A stretch of 64,000 bases of DNA from the NCBI RefSeq assembly GCF_002005105.1, contig NZ_MSCV01000008.1, positions 1 through 64,000 on the forward strand. Direction: 5' to 3'. Positions 36,300-44,469 of this stretch are shown here, piece by piece. Position numbers and translations under genes: made by a program. The stretch's first letter is position 1, and every line of letters begins with the position of its first letter. Under the pieces are notes generated by a model. It was not told the DNA's origin, did not search any database, and saw only the letters and a list, made by a program, of their open reading frames with translations. The stretch comes from Methylocaldum sp. 14B (GTDB lineage Bacteria; Pseudomonadota; Gammaproteobacteria; Methylococcales; Methylococcaceae).

Positions 36300-37075
36300 T
36301 ATCCGGTAATAGGCTGGGATAGGCGGCAGCGTTCCCGGCAAACGGCTGAGTTGTTGTCTTGGCCAACCGAGTCGATAAGGAGTCGCTGACGCGACGGTTG
36401 TTTTGAATGTGGGTTTCCGAACCCACGGTCGGGATACTTTCTTTTGCTTGGCCAAAAGAAAGTATCCAAAGAAAAGGCCACCCGATTGCCGCTTGTCTCC
36501 TCCGCTTCTCGCTTTCGTCGGGAGGCGATCAAAGGGACTCCTGTCCCTTGATCGCCGCGATTCATCCATGAATCGCCCCTCCGGGTTATTCCCGCCGAAA
36601 GCTGCGGTGCTCGGCGCGGCAAACGGGAGTTAGAGTAATTTAAAAATTGACTGTGGGCGTTTTTTGCCCCGTATGGTGCGCCCGAGCATCGACGCCTTGA
36701 GCCGGAACCGCCCGAAGGGGCGCGGCACGATGCCGCGCGGCAACAAAGGCACATGGAAGTGCCTTTTGTTGCCCCCGGCTCAAGGCGTCGACGCGCAGGA
36801 TCAGCGCGCCATCCGGGTGTCCTTTCTTTTGGGGCCTTTTCTTTGGACAAGCAACGAAAAGGACCTCGGCTGTGGGTCCGACAAACCGGCAGGACAGCCG
36901 GTTTGCACGGCTTCGCCGCCCGATAGGGCGAGGCCTAAGGATAGGCCGAGTGAAACCCACATTCAAAACAACCGTCGCGTCAGCGACTCCTTACCATCGA
37001 ATCGGTTGCTACAGCGAACTCAGCCGCCGGGAACGCTGTGTCCTTCAACCGGGCTCTGCGTTCCCGGCCAACACC
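36300..37075. repeat. Large inverted-repeat element between treT and treZ
   Basis: Two perfect 42-bp arms, 36376-36417 and 36952-36993, face each other across 534 bases. Weaker inverted matching extends about 50 bases outward on both sides (for example CAGCGTTCCCGGC near 36333 and its inverse near 37040). Inside are two related halves head to head, each with a CTTTCTTTTG / AAAGAAAG type hairpin (36437-36465) and GC-rich palindromes. No open frame in it looks like a transposase. It fills the whole 0.8 kb gap and contributes the spurious upstream extension of treZ. Confidence 0.8.
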
Positions 37076-37080
37076 ACCGA

Positions 37081-38346
37081 TTACTGCCCTCTAACTCGAA
37101 TCGCCCCCGCCAGCTCGATGCGTTCTCCCGCGGCGTGCAGCACGCTCACCATCAGGGTCAGGTATTCCCGAAGGTGGCGGGTGATCAGGAAGTTTTCGCG
37201 TACGAACTCCCGCGCTTTATGGCCCATTTCCTCGATTTTGTGCCGGTCGTGGAGCAGGTAACGGATGCGCAGGGCCGCGCCTTCCGGGGTATTGACCAAA
37301 AAGCCGGTGTGATGGTCGATCACCTGGAGCCGAATACCGCCGGTATCTCCGCCGATGACCGGTTTGCCCTTCCATAAGGCTTCGGTGACCGTCAGGCCGA
37401 AGCCCTCGCGAAGCGATTTCTGCACCACCAGATCGGCAGCCCGCTGCAATGCATTGATGGTGCGGTGGGCGTCGGGCGGAAGGAGCAGGACATGTACATC
37501 GGAGTCGCCGTTCGCCGCCTGCCGCGCTTCGGCCAAAACGGCGTCTCCTTCGGGATCGTCGGTAGCGGAACCTCCGGCCAGAACCAGCTGAATGTCCCGC
37601 AGGAAATGCTTGGCGATTCGGTATGCTTCAATTACGCCTACCGGGTCCTTGAACTGGTCGAAGCGAGAGACCTGAACGATGATGGGGCGCGTCCGGTCGA
37701 TACCGAAGCGCTCGCAGACGCTGTCGATCTCGTCGTCCGGCAGATCGACATTCTTGTCGCTCAAGGGATCGATGCTGGGCGGAATCAGGTATTGCGAGTG
37801 GGGCAGGGGCTGCACGAACGCGGCGAGCGAGAAAACGCTGGCGTCATAGCCGGCGACGAAGCCGCGGAGATAACGCCAGATTACGCGGTTCGGCCGATTG
37901 ATATCGATATGGCAGCGCCAGATCCATTTGCCCTTGCGCTCGGGAATATATCTCAGCAGCGGAGCGGGCTGCGGATCGTGAATGAAAACGATGTCGGCAT
38001 CGCTTAGAATCGGGCGCAGCTGTTCGGCGTTAAAGGCGTTGGTCTCTTCGAAGTTCCGCAGCCAGTCGTTGGGCATGTTCACCATTTTGCCCTGGAGACC
38101 ATTGTGAAAACTCTTGGTGCATTGATAAAACACCGCATTGCCGGTGATCACTTCCCAGTGGGTTTCGATTCCGAGCTCCCGCATCAGCGGCACGTGTTTT
38201 TCCAGAATCTCCGCGACGCCGCCGCCGAGCCGGGTCGAGTTGACGTGGACCACGCGTTTGTCCCGCAGCGTTCCCGCGAGCTGATGCAGCTGATCGATGA
38301 CATCCTGACCGACGACCTCGGCGTACGATTCCAACAGATTAGCCAC
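37081..38346 (-). CDS. treT: Trehalose synthase (glycosyltransferase, TreT type, GT4)
   Basis: TreT reversibly joins glucose from a nucleotide sugar to glucose, giving trehalose. The 421-residue protein has the N-terminal STRLGGGVAEILEKHVPLM near residue 37, WRCHIDINRPN near 143, and the GT-B donor-site region QVSRFDQFKDPVGVIEAY near 228. LVVQKSLREGFGLTVTEALWKGKPVIGG follows near 310, with the acidic E-x7-E motif. The start is GTG at 38346, overlapping the DUF5752 gene by eight bases. It provides a second trehalose route beside TreY/TreZ. Nucleotide preference cannot be read from sequence. Confidence 0.9.
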   Translation of the reverse strand: MANLLESYAEVVGQDVIDQLHQLAGTLRDKRVVHVNSTRLGGGVAEILEKHVPLMRELGIETHWEVITGNAVFYQCTKSFHNGLQGKMVNMPNDWLRNFEETNAFNAEQLRPILSDADIVFIHDPQPAPLLRYIPERKGKWIWRCHIDINRPNRVIWRYLRGFVAGYDASVFSLAAFVQPLPHSQYLIPPSIDPLSDKNVDLPDDEIDSVCERFGIDRTRPIIVQVSRFDQFKDPVGVIEAYRIAKHFLRDIQLVLAGGSATDDPEGDAVLAEARQAANGDSDVHVLLLPPDAHRTINALQRAADLVVQKSLREGFGLTVTEALWKGKPVIGGDTGGIRLQVIDHHTGFLVNTPEGAALRIRYLLHDRHKIEEMGHKAREFVRENFLITRHLREYLTLMVSVLHAAGERIELAGAIRVRGQ

Positions 38347-39067
38347 GGCCCACCTCGCACAGGCAGCCGGAGAACACGCGCGCCAATTCTTCGCGGAGAC
38401 TGGTCAGCGAGGTAAAGTAGGGATCGATCTTGGCCAGACATTGACAGAGGCTTTCATAGCGTCCGTCGAAAGACTCCAGCCAGTTCCGAAAGTCATCCAG
38501 CCGGTTCTCGTTGCGCCGCTTGGCGTCGATGAAGTGATAGAAAATGCTGCTTACCGACATTTGTCCGATCCGGGCGGCAAGCTTCTCCGGGGTGAAAAAC
38601 TGGAGATCGGTGCGAAAAACGACGGTGAGCGCCCGAATAAACTCGAACTGCTGATCCGGTTGCGCCCATGCCAGAACCTCGCGTTCATCCAGCCGCTGCT
38701 CGATGATCTCGATCAGCTCCTGGCGCAATTCGTCGAGCGTGTCATAGCTGTTGGGATCGACGACACTCAGGCGCTCGGCGAGCACCTTGTCGTGCAAAGC
38801 ATGCCTGGACCAGGCGGCGAAGTCGTTGCTGTATTCGGGCTCGTCGAAGCGGGGATGGAGCAGATTGCCCCAGAAGTGAAAATAAATGCTCCCGGGATGA
38901 ATAGCCAATAGCTGATCGCGCAGTTCCTTAAGGTTCTGTGCCCGTTTACCGGTCGCGATAGCCAATAGGGCGCAATCATTGACTATGAAAGGCATCGATC
39001 CGCTGGCGACGTTCTCCATGGCGATCTCTGGCTTGCCCATCGTTTGCGTACAATTCTCGAGCACCAT
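38339..39067 (-). CDS. DUF5752 family protein, partner of trehalose synthase
   Basis: The 242-residue protein has no signal peptide or membrane segment. It contains PFIVNDCALLAIATGKRAQNLKELRDQL near residue 26, YFHFWGNLLHPRF near 62, and a similar SSIFYHFIDAKRRNENRLDDFRNWL near 184. The two halves therefore look like a diverged internal repeat. DUF5752 genes are recurrently found beside treT-type glycosyltransferases. The eight-base overlap with treT supports joint synthesis. Catalysis or regulation is unknown. In-frame ATGs at 39019 and 38995 are alternative starts. Confidence 0.8.
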   Translation of the reverse strand: MVLENCTQTMGKPEIAMENVASGSMPFIVNDCALLAIATGKRAQNLKELRDQLLAIHPGSIYFHFWGNLLHPRFDEPEYSNDFAAWSRHALHDKVLAERLSVVDPNSYDTLDELRQELIEIIEQRLDEREVLAWAQPDQQFEFIRALTVVFRTDLQFFTPEKLAARIGQMSVSSIFYHFIDAKRRNENRLDDFRNWLESFDGRYESLCQCLAKIDPYFTSLTSLREELARVFSGCLCEVGRG

Positions 39068-39285
39068 AGCCAGCTTGGCGGTATTTGTAAATCCGTGAAA
39101 GTCGGGGTATGTCTTTTCAGCATCGGCAGGCCGGGAATAACACCTTTTCCCGCTGCGCGACGGGATAACGCAGTGGATTTGACACGCCCGTTCGTTGTCC
39201 CTGTGTTACAGTTTTAATCCTACGTACCGGTTCGTTGACAAGGCCTGGTTCGGGGAGTTTAAGCGCATGCTGGGGAGACGACACG

Positions 39286-41112
39286 ATGTCGAACAATACG
39301 GACAAGACCACGCTGAGAGAGAATGCCGAAGCCGAGCTCGACAATAAGCTTGAACCGGCCGCACCTACGGACGTCGATGAGCAAACTCCGCAGCAGGAGC
39401 GTCAATCGCTACACGAGTTTCAAGTCCGCGCGCTGGAATTGGAAGCCGAAAACCGGAAGCTGAAGGAGGCGCTGGAGGCGCTGGAGGAGTCCCGCGACCA
39501 CTACGCAAACCTTTTCGATTTCGCTCCGGCGGGTTATTTGACCTTGGATGAACACGGCGTGATCAAGGAGATCAATCTGACCGCCGCCGGCATGCTGGCA
39601 CGGGAGCGCCCGGCCCTAATCGGGCTTCCGTTCGTTCGCTTTATCGCCAAGGCAGATCAAAAAAAGTTTTCGAATCACCTTTCGCAAAGTCGATGCGAGC
39701 GGCGGAGCCTCACCACGGAGCTCCGTCTAGTCGGAAAGGGCGGTTGGCATCTTCCGGTGGAAATGCATACCTCATCGATGCGGGATAGCCGACACTATGT
39801 GTTTTACCGCACGGTGCTGACCGACATCAGCGAACGCTTGCTGGTGCGAACGGCCTTGGATCAGTCGCGCCGGCAGCTCGAACAGAATGTTTCGGAACGG
39901 ACGGCCGCTCTGCAAGAGAATCGGCAACTGGAGGCCGAGGTCGCCGAACGGAAGCGGCTGGAAGCCGAGTTGCGGCAACGCATGCAAGAACTGGCCGATG
40001 CGGACCGGCACAAGGACGAGTTCATGGCCATGCTGGCGCACGAACTGCGCAATCCCCTGGCGGCCATCGTCAATGCGACCGAGTTGATGCGACGCAAGCC
40101 TTCGGGCCATCAGCACCTGTATGACTGGGCCTGCCGGGTGATCAAAGATCAGACCGCGCATCTCGCCCACCTTCTGGACGACCTGCTGGACGTGGCGCGG
40201 GTCACGCAGGGAAAGATCGTATTGGACCAGGCGACAATCGATCTGAGGACCGTCGTGTCCCAAGCGGTCGAAGCCAATCGGGCCCTGCTCGAGGATCGCC
40301 GGCATCGCCTGAACGTGCGTGTTCCGCCCGAGCCAGTTTGGGTGCAGGGCGATAGCACGCGTTGCGTCCAGATCGTCGGCAATCTGATTCACAACGCCGC
40401 CAAATTCACCGAGGTGGAAGGCGAGATCGAGGTCGTCCTCGACACCGAAGCCGACGATGCCGTGGTGCGGGTTCGCGACAACGGCACCGGCATTTCCACC
40501 GAACTCTTGCCCCGGATTTTCGAGCCGTTCACCCAGGAAGACCGCTCGCTGGCCCGTTCACGCGGCGGCTTGGGAATCGGTCTGTCGCTGGTCAAGAAAC
40601 TGGTGGAGCTCCATCACGGCCGGGTGGAGGTGGCCAGCCAAGGCCCCGGTCAGGGCAGCGAATTCACGGTCCGCTTGCCGTGGATGAAAACGCATTCGTC
40701 CAGCCGGAAACACAGCGAGAAGGTCCAAGATTCAGGTTTGTCCGCGGCCGATCAATATGTCCTGGTGGTCGACGACAATGTGTCTTCGGCCGATTCCTTG
40801 TCGACCTTGCTCGGGGCGTATGGGTATCAGGTTCAGGTCGCCTACGACGGCAAAGAGGCGCTCGACCGGGGCAGGGAGCGAGCGCCCGATGTCGTGCTGC
40901 TGGATATCGGTATGCCGCAGATGGACGGGTATGAAGTGGCTCGGCGCATGCGGGAAGATCCACGGCTCACGGGAACGCGCTTGATCGCGATCTCCGGCTA
41001 TGGCCAGGAAGAGGACCGGCAGCGCTCGCGCGAAGCCGGCTTCGACCACCATCTGGTCAAGCCGGTGGACATCGATGTCTTGCTGGATTTGCTCGGCAGC
41101 AGGCAGCCGTAG
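39286..41112 (+). CDS. Hybrid PAS histidine kinase with C-terminal receiver
   Basis: The 608-residue soluble protein has an N-terminal coiled coil, a PAS domain (YANLFDFAPAGYLTLDEHGVIKEIN near residue 75), and a second coiled coil. The HisKA/HATPase core follows (AHELRNPLAAIV near 253; NLIHNAAKF near 368; DNGTGIS; GGLGIGLSLV). The receiver has DDN near 505 and the phospho-acceptor Asp in VVLLDIGMPQMDGYE near 549. The kinase core closely resembles that of the ethylene-receptor-type kinase at 22514-23863. The ATG at 39286 follows GGGGAG. It is divergent from the trehalose genes, with about 220 bases between. Confidence 0.92.
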   Translation: MSNNTDKTTLRENAEAELDNKLEPAAPTDVDEQTPQQERQSLHEFQVRALELEAENRKLKEALEALEESRDHYANLFDFAPAGYLTLDEHGVIKEINLTAAGMLARERPALIGLPFVRFIAKADQKKFSNHLSQSRCERRSLTTELRLVGKGGWHLPVEMHTSSMRDSRHYVFYRTVLTDISERLLVRTALDQSRRQLEQNVSERTAALQENRQLEAEVAERKRLEAELRQRMQELADADRHKDEFMAMLAHELRNPLAAIVNATELMRRKPSGHQHLYDWACRVIKDQTAHLAHLLDDLLDVARVTQGKIVLDQATIDLRTVVSQAVEANRALLEDRRHRLNVRVPPEPVWVQGDSTRCVQIVGNLIHNAAKFTEVEGEIEVVLDTEADDAVVRVRDNGTGISTELLPRIFEPFTQEDRSLARSRGGLGIGLSLVKKLVELHHGRVEVASQGPGQGSEFTVRLPWMKTHSSSRKHSEKVQDSGLSAADQYVLVVDDNVSSADSLSTLLGAYGYQVQVAYDGKEALDRGRERAPDVVLLDIGMPQMDGYEVARRMREDPRLTGTRLIAISGYGQEEDRQRSREAGFDHHLVKPVDIDVLLDLLGSRQP

Positions 41113-41139
41113 GTCAACAATCCTTTGTCGACAGATTTC

Positions 41140-41508
41140 GTAGGGCGGATTAGGCGCACTCCGGCATAGGCTGGATGTTGAACACCGCGTTCTGCGTGCG
41201 CCGTAACCCGCCAAAACAACGCCCCGTGTCCTTGCCGTTCGCTTCGGTGGGTTACGGTGCGCGCCTGAATCGGTGAGTTACAGTGAGTAAAGAACACTAT
41301 GCCAGTATTACCCGTCATTCCGGCAGGGAGTGCCGGAATCCAGAGGCCAAGGATGGCCTGCCCTCTACGTCCTTGTAACCTGGACCCCGGCAGTCCCAAT
41401 CGCAAACGGGCCTTTAGTCGGCCCCTTCCATGCCGGGGTGACGATGTGGTTTGACTTTCGTTACGAACAGTAAGTACAGGTTGTCGGGGCGCACCTAACC
41501 CACCCTAC
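41140..41508. repeat. Nested intergenic repeats (inverted outer pair around a second element)
   Basis: The 0.47 kb gap between the hybrid kinase and ybbA is filled with repeats. GTAGGGCGGATTAGGCGC at 41140-41157 recurs inverted and slightly changed at 41491-41508. A GGGTTAC...GGTGGGTTAC-type segment lies at 41200-41280. The element at 41312-41445 shares its CGTCATTCCGGCAGGGA end and inverted end with the treZ repeat. No gene is visible here. Confidence 0.65.
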
Positions 41509-41583
41509 CATGGGCTGATAGAGTACTCCCGTATCGCGCCGCATGGTCGGCGGCACAAATACGCCGGAATACGCTGCGGTAGG

Positions 41584-42333
41584 TCAACTCTCCGCCGAAT
41601 ATCCCACGATGCGGCCGCTATCCAGGCGGATCAAGCGTTCGCAGCGGGAAGCCAGGGTTTCGTCGTGGGTGACCAGAACCAGCGTGGTGCCTTTCTCGCG
41701 GTTCAGCTCGAACAGCAATTCGATAACGGTCCGGCCGGTATTGCTGTCCAGATTGCCGGTAGGCTCGTCTGCGAACAGAATTTTCGGTTCGGTGACGAAA
41801 GCCCGCGCCAGCGCGACGCGCTGCTGTTCGCCCCCCGAGAGCTGCCGCGGATAATGCTTGAACCGGTGGCTCAGGCCGACCCGTTCGAGCATGGCAAGGC
41901 TGCGGAGCCGGGCCTCGTCGCCGGCACCGGCCAGTTCCATGGGGAGCATGACGTTCTCCAGTGCGGTCAGATTGGGAAGAAGCTGGAACGACTGGAATAC
42001 GAAACCGACATACTCGCTGCGGAGCCGCGCCCGGCCGTCTTCGTCCATATCGGTGAGGCAGGATCCCGCGAGCCAGATGCGGCCCGAAGAAGGTAGATCG
42101 AGGCCGGCCAGAAGGCCGAGCAAGGTCGATTTGCCCGATCCCGAAGCGCCGACGATGGCCAAGGTTTCTCTCGGTTTGATCGAGAGGTCGACTGCTGTCA
42201 ATATATCTAGCCGACCGTCCGCCGTTGTGACGTGTTTGCCGAGATTCTCCGTTCGAATGACGAATTCCGCGTCGATATCCTCCAACGCACCGATCTGCTC
42301 CTGTGTCATGCGAAAACTGTTGTTATCCTTCAT
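41584..42333 (-). CDS. ybbA: ABC transporter ATP-binding protein YbbA
   Basis: The 249-residue ATPase has Walker A VGASGSGKSTLL near residue 60, signature LSGGEQQRVALARAF near 165, Walker B ILFADEPTGNLD, and H-loop THDE. It matches the LolD/YbbA branch. As in E. coli, it lies divergent from tesA. The ATG at 42333 has GAGG five bases upstream, which makes the first 26 bases overlap the tesA coding start on the other strand. The usual permease partner YbbP is not downstream: a repeat region follows instead. Confidence 0.9.
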   Translation of the reverse strand: MKDNNSFRMTQEQIGALEDIDAEFVIRTENLGKHVTTADGRLDILTAVDLSIKPRETLAIVGASGSGKSTLLGLLAGLDLPSSGRIWLAGSCLTDMDEDGRARLRSEYVGFVFQSFQLLPNLTALENVMLPMELAGAGDEARLRSLAMLERVGLSHRFKHYPRQLSGGEQQRVALARAFVTEPKILFADEPTGNLDSNTGRTVIELLFELNREKGTTLVLVTHDETLASRCERLIRLDSGRIVGYSAES

Positions 42334-42910
42334 TTTCCTCGTGTTGCCGGGATTGTGTCAGGCAAAAACCGTTCTTGTTCTCGGCGATAGTATCAGTGCC
42401 GGGTATGGTTTGGAAAAGATAGACCACGGCTGGGTGGCTATGTTGCAGGAGGCGGCGCGGCCGCTTGGCGCCGAGGTCGTGAACGCCAGTATTTCCGGCG
42501 AGACGAGCGCCGGCGGCCTTGCCCGGATCGACGAGCTTCTTCGTCGGCACCGGCCGACCGTGGTGATACTCGAACTCGGCGCCAACGACGGTTTGCGCGG
42601 GCTTTCGCCCAAGCAGCTGGAAGCCAACCTGAGCGAAATGACCGTCCGCTCCAAGGCCGCCGGTGCCGAGGTATTGCTGCTCGGCATGAAGATACCGCCG
42701 AACTATGGCAAGCGTTACGCCGACCTTTTTCGGAATGTCTTCCACCGGGTCGCCGAGACCCACGATACGGCGTTCGTGCCGTTTCTTCTGGAAGGCGTCG
42801 GCGGTCAAGACCATTTGATGCAGGCGGACGGCCTGCATCCCAATCGCGAGGCTCAGGCGATCCTGTTTCGCCAGGTTTGGGACAAGCTGGAGCCGATGCT
42901 CGCCCGTTAA
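42308..42910 (+). CDS. tesA: Arylesterase / thioesterase I (TesA, SGNH hydrolase)
   Basis: A short signal peptide (RKLLLSFIFLVLPGLCQAK) precedes an SGNH hydrolase: nucleophile block VLGDSISAGYGLE near residue 26, Gly/Asn blocks ISGETSAGG and ELGANDGLRG, and the Asp-His block DGLHPNREAQ near 177. The enzyme is periplasmic and hydrolyses acyl esters and acyl-thioesters. At 200 residues it is of normal size. The ATG at 42308 lies within the 5' end of ybbA on the opposite strand. No clear ribosome-binding site precedes it. Confidence 0.93.
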   Translation: MRKLLLSFIFLVLPGLCQAKTVLVLGDSISAGYGLEKIDHGWVAMLQEAARPLGAEVVNASISGETSAGGLARIDELLRRHRPTVVILELGANDGLRGLSPKQLEANLSEMTVRSKAAGAEVLLLGMKIPPNYGKRYADLFRNVFHRVAETHDTAFVPFLLEGVGGQDHLMQADGLHPNREAQAILFRQVWDKLEPMLAR

Positions 42911-42994
42911 GCTCTGAATTTGCGACCGTCTGCGGTCTCTACGTGACGGTCCTCCATACGTGATCCAATAAGGTTCGTTTTCTTTATCACCGAC

Positions 42995-43369
42995 ATGATT
43001 ACATCGTTAGAAGCATTCATCGCCAAAATCAAGCAATGCCAGCCGGTCGCCTTCAAAGAAAGCATCGACGTCATCGGGCAATATTACGATTATCGGCCAA
43101 CCCGCTTTACCAACGGTCTGGCTGATAACCGGGTGGTCAACGAACCGGGGAGCAACGAAGGTTCCTGCAAGATTTTCTATTTCGGCCGGCTGCACGGGTT
43201 ATCCGAGAAAGAGACTCTGGCGCTGTTCGGCGAGCATTACGTCGAAGTGCTGTCGAACCCGAACGGCGAAAGCCACAAGAACATCAGAACCTTCATGCAG
43301 TGCGGATGGCCTGGAATCACCTTCGACGGCGAAGCTTTGGTTCGAAGATCGCCGGATCGCAGTGCGTGA
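42995..43369 (+). CDS. HopJ family protein
   Basis: The 124-residue product matches the HopJ family, named after a putative Pseudomonas type III effector but widespread in free-living gammaproteobacteria: FTNGLADNRVVNEPGSNEGSCKIFYF near residue 38, LFGEHYVEVLSNPNGESHKNIRTFM near 76, GWPGITFDGEAL near the end. No secretion system is nearby, so a housekeeping role is more likely than an effector role. The function is not known. Confidence 0.87.
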   Translation: MITSLEAFIAKIKQCQPVAFKESIDVIGQYYDYRPTRFTNGLADNRVVNEPGSNEGSCKIFYFGRLHGLSEKETLALFGEHYVEVLSNPNGESHKNIRTFMQCGWPGITFDGEALVRRSPDRSA

Positions 43370-43891
43370 TGAGAGGGGACGAAAGCGGGGTCCCCGCCGG
43401 CGCGCTTTTCACCACGGCGTAGCGGTATGGATCTGGAAGCCGCTTGGTACACCCGAAATGTAGAACTTATAGGATGGGCTGAGTGTGCGAAGTCCATCGT
43501 TCGCGATCGATGCCTGTCCTGAGCCCCGTCGAAGAGCGCTTCGTTCCACAGCGCATTCATTTTATGAACTTTCCGCCACGGTACGGCAGAGCGGGCTGGA
43601 AAGCCGTTCCCGGCCAAGGAAAATGTAGGCCGGAATAAGTCGTAGGTCGACAATCATTTGCCGACGACCGTGCGCAACGCCATTGATGGATCTGGGAGGG
43701 AGGCGGCCGCCCGATTTCGGCGCGCGCCTCGGCGGCGGTCGTTGTCCTGCGCCGTATCCCGTCGTCTAGTTTCATCGAATGAATTGTTGTTTAATCCGAA
43801 CGCTTTGCCCGCATATGCTGTCAAAAGCCCGTTTTCCCTAGATTTTTTCCGGAAATTCCGGTGCCATACCGAAACATCGTTGGAGAGTTTT
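43370..43891. other. Intergenic region with fragments of dispersed repeats
   Basis: No gene is visible in these 520 bases. Short pieces resemble dispersed repeat words seen elsewhere, such as AGGATGGG near 43471 (compare 57215), a CCTGAGCCCCGTCGAAGAG segment near 43517, and the word TAGGTCGACAATC near 43643, which is similar to 41110. GC content is normal until 43780, then falls just before the next gene. Confidence 0.4.
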
Positions 43892-44143
43892 ATGCTGATT
43901 TTTTTCAAGAGCCTAGTGGCCCTCTCGATATTGATTTTTATCGTCGGGCTGATTAAACCGAAATGGATTCTATTCTGGATGAAGCAACCGGATCGTCTGA
44001 TAGCCACCTCGGTGGGCTTGCTGCTGTTCATGGCGTCGTGGACCGGGATCGCCAAGCTGACCTTGAAGCCGAAGGCTCCTCAGGCGGTACAGCATTCGGA
44101 GCGGTCTGTCGACGAGCAGAATACTTTGCAGTTGGGGCGTTGA
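43892..44143 (+). CDS. Small inner-membrane protein of unknown function
   Basis: The 83-residue protein has two hydrophobic helices (FFKSLVALSILIFIVGLI and LIATSVGLLLFMASWTGIA) joined by a short loop with KPKWILFWMKQPDR. A charged tail follows. GGAGAG lies eight bases ahead of the ATG at 43892. The open frame extends much further upstream but lacks a start with a ribosome-binding site. I do not recognise a named family. Confidence 0.65.
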   Translation: MLIFFKSLVALSILIFIVGLIKPKWILFWMKQPDRLIATSVGLLLFMASWTGIAKLTLKPKAPQAVQHSERSVDEQNTLQLGR

Positions 44144-44251
44144 GGGTTCGGCAGCTGTTATCGTGCCGTGCCGTTATCGTTTCTCGCCCTCCTTTGCAGC
44201 CAAATAGCTTACTGCGGCTTCCGCCACGGAATGGTTACTCGGTCTGATCAG

Positions 44252-44406
44252 TTTATTAATCAGGCCCGTAAATACCCTCCTGATATTTACGGGCCGCCGC
44301 CCAGGCCGGTACACGCTTAGGCTTGGGCTCGCGCGGCTTGTCGCCGTGCTAAGGAAACCCTGCCCCGGATTACCCCGGCCTATGTTTATAGGCCGGGGTA
44401 ATAATC
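44252..44406 (+). repeat. Structured dispersed element, copy 1
   Basis: About 155 bases closely match 59941-60093. The copy begins TTTATTAATCAGGCCCGTAA, forms a 12-bp hairpin GGCCCGTAAATA / TATTTACGGGCC, has a conserved GC-rich middle (CCGCCGCCCAGGCCGGT, CTAAGGAAACCCTGCCCCGG), and ends in a 14-bp hairpin TTACCCCGGCCTAT / ATAGGCCGGGGTAA. It fills the gap between a small membrane protein gene and ppsR, which converge here. It could be a structured RNA, a bidirectional terminator or a palindromic mobile element. Confidence 0.8.
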
Positions 44407-44469
44407 AACGATACGGCCGCGCCGATCCGAGGCTATGGTGCCGGAGGTAAGTCCGCGACCTGGCCCCGT

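Noticed and set aside
36271..36426. Upstream extension of treZ to 36426
   Set aside because: The extra 52 residues are read from the inverted-repeat element and have no family match; the start at 36270 fits the domain boundary.
42995..43369. HopJ as evidence of a type III secretion system
   Set aside because: The family name is historical; no secretion genes are nearby and homologues occur in many free-living bacteria.
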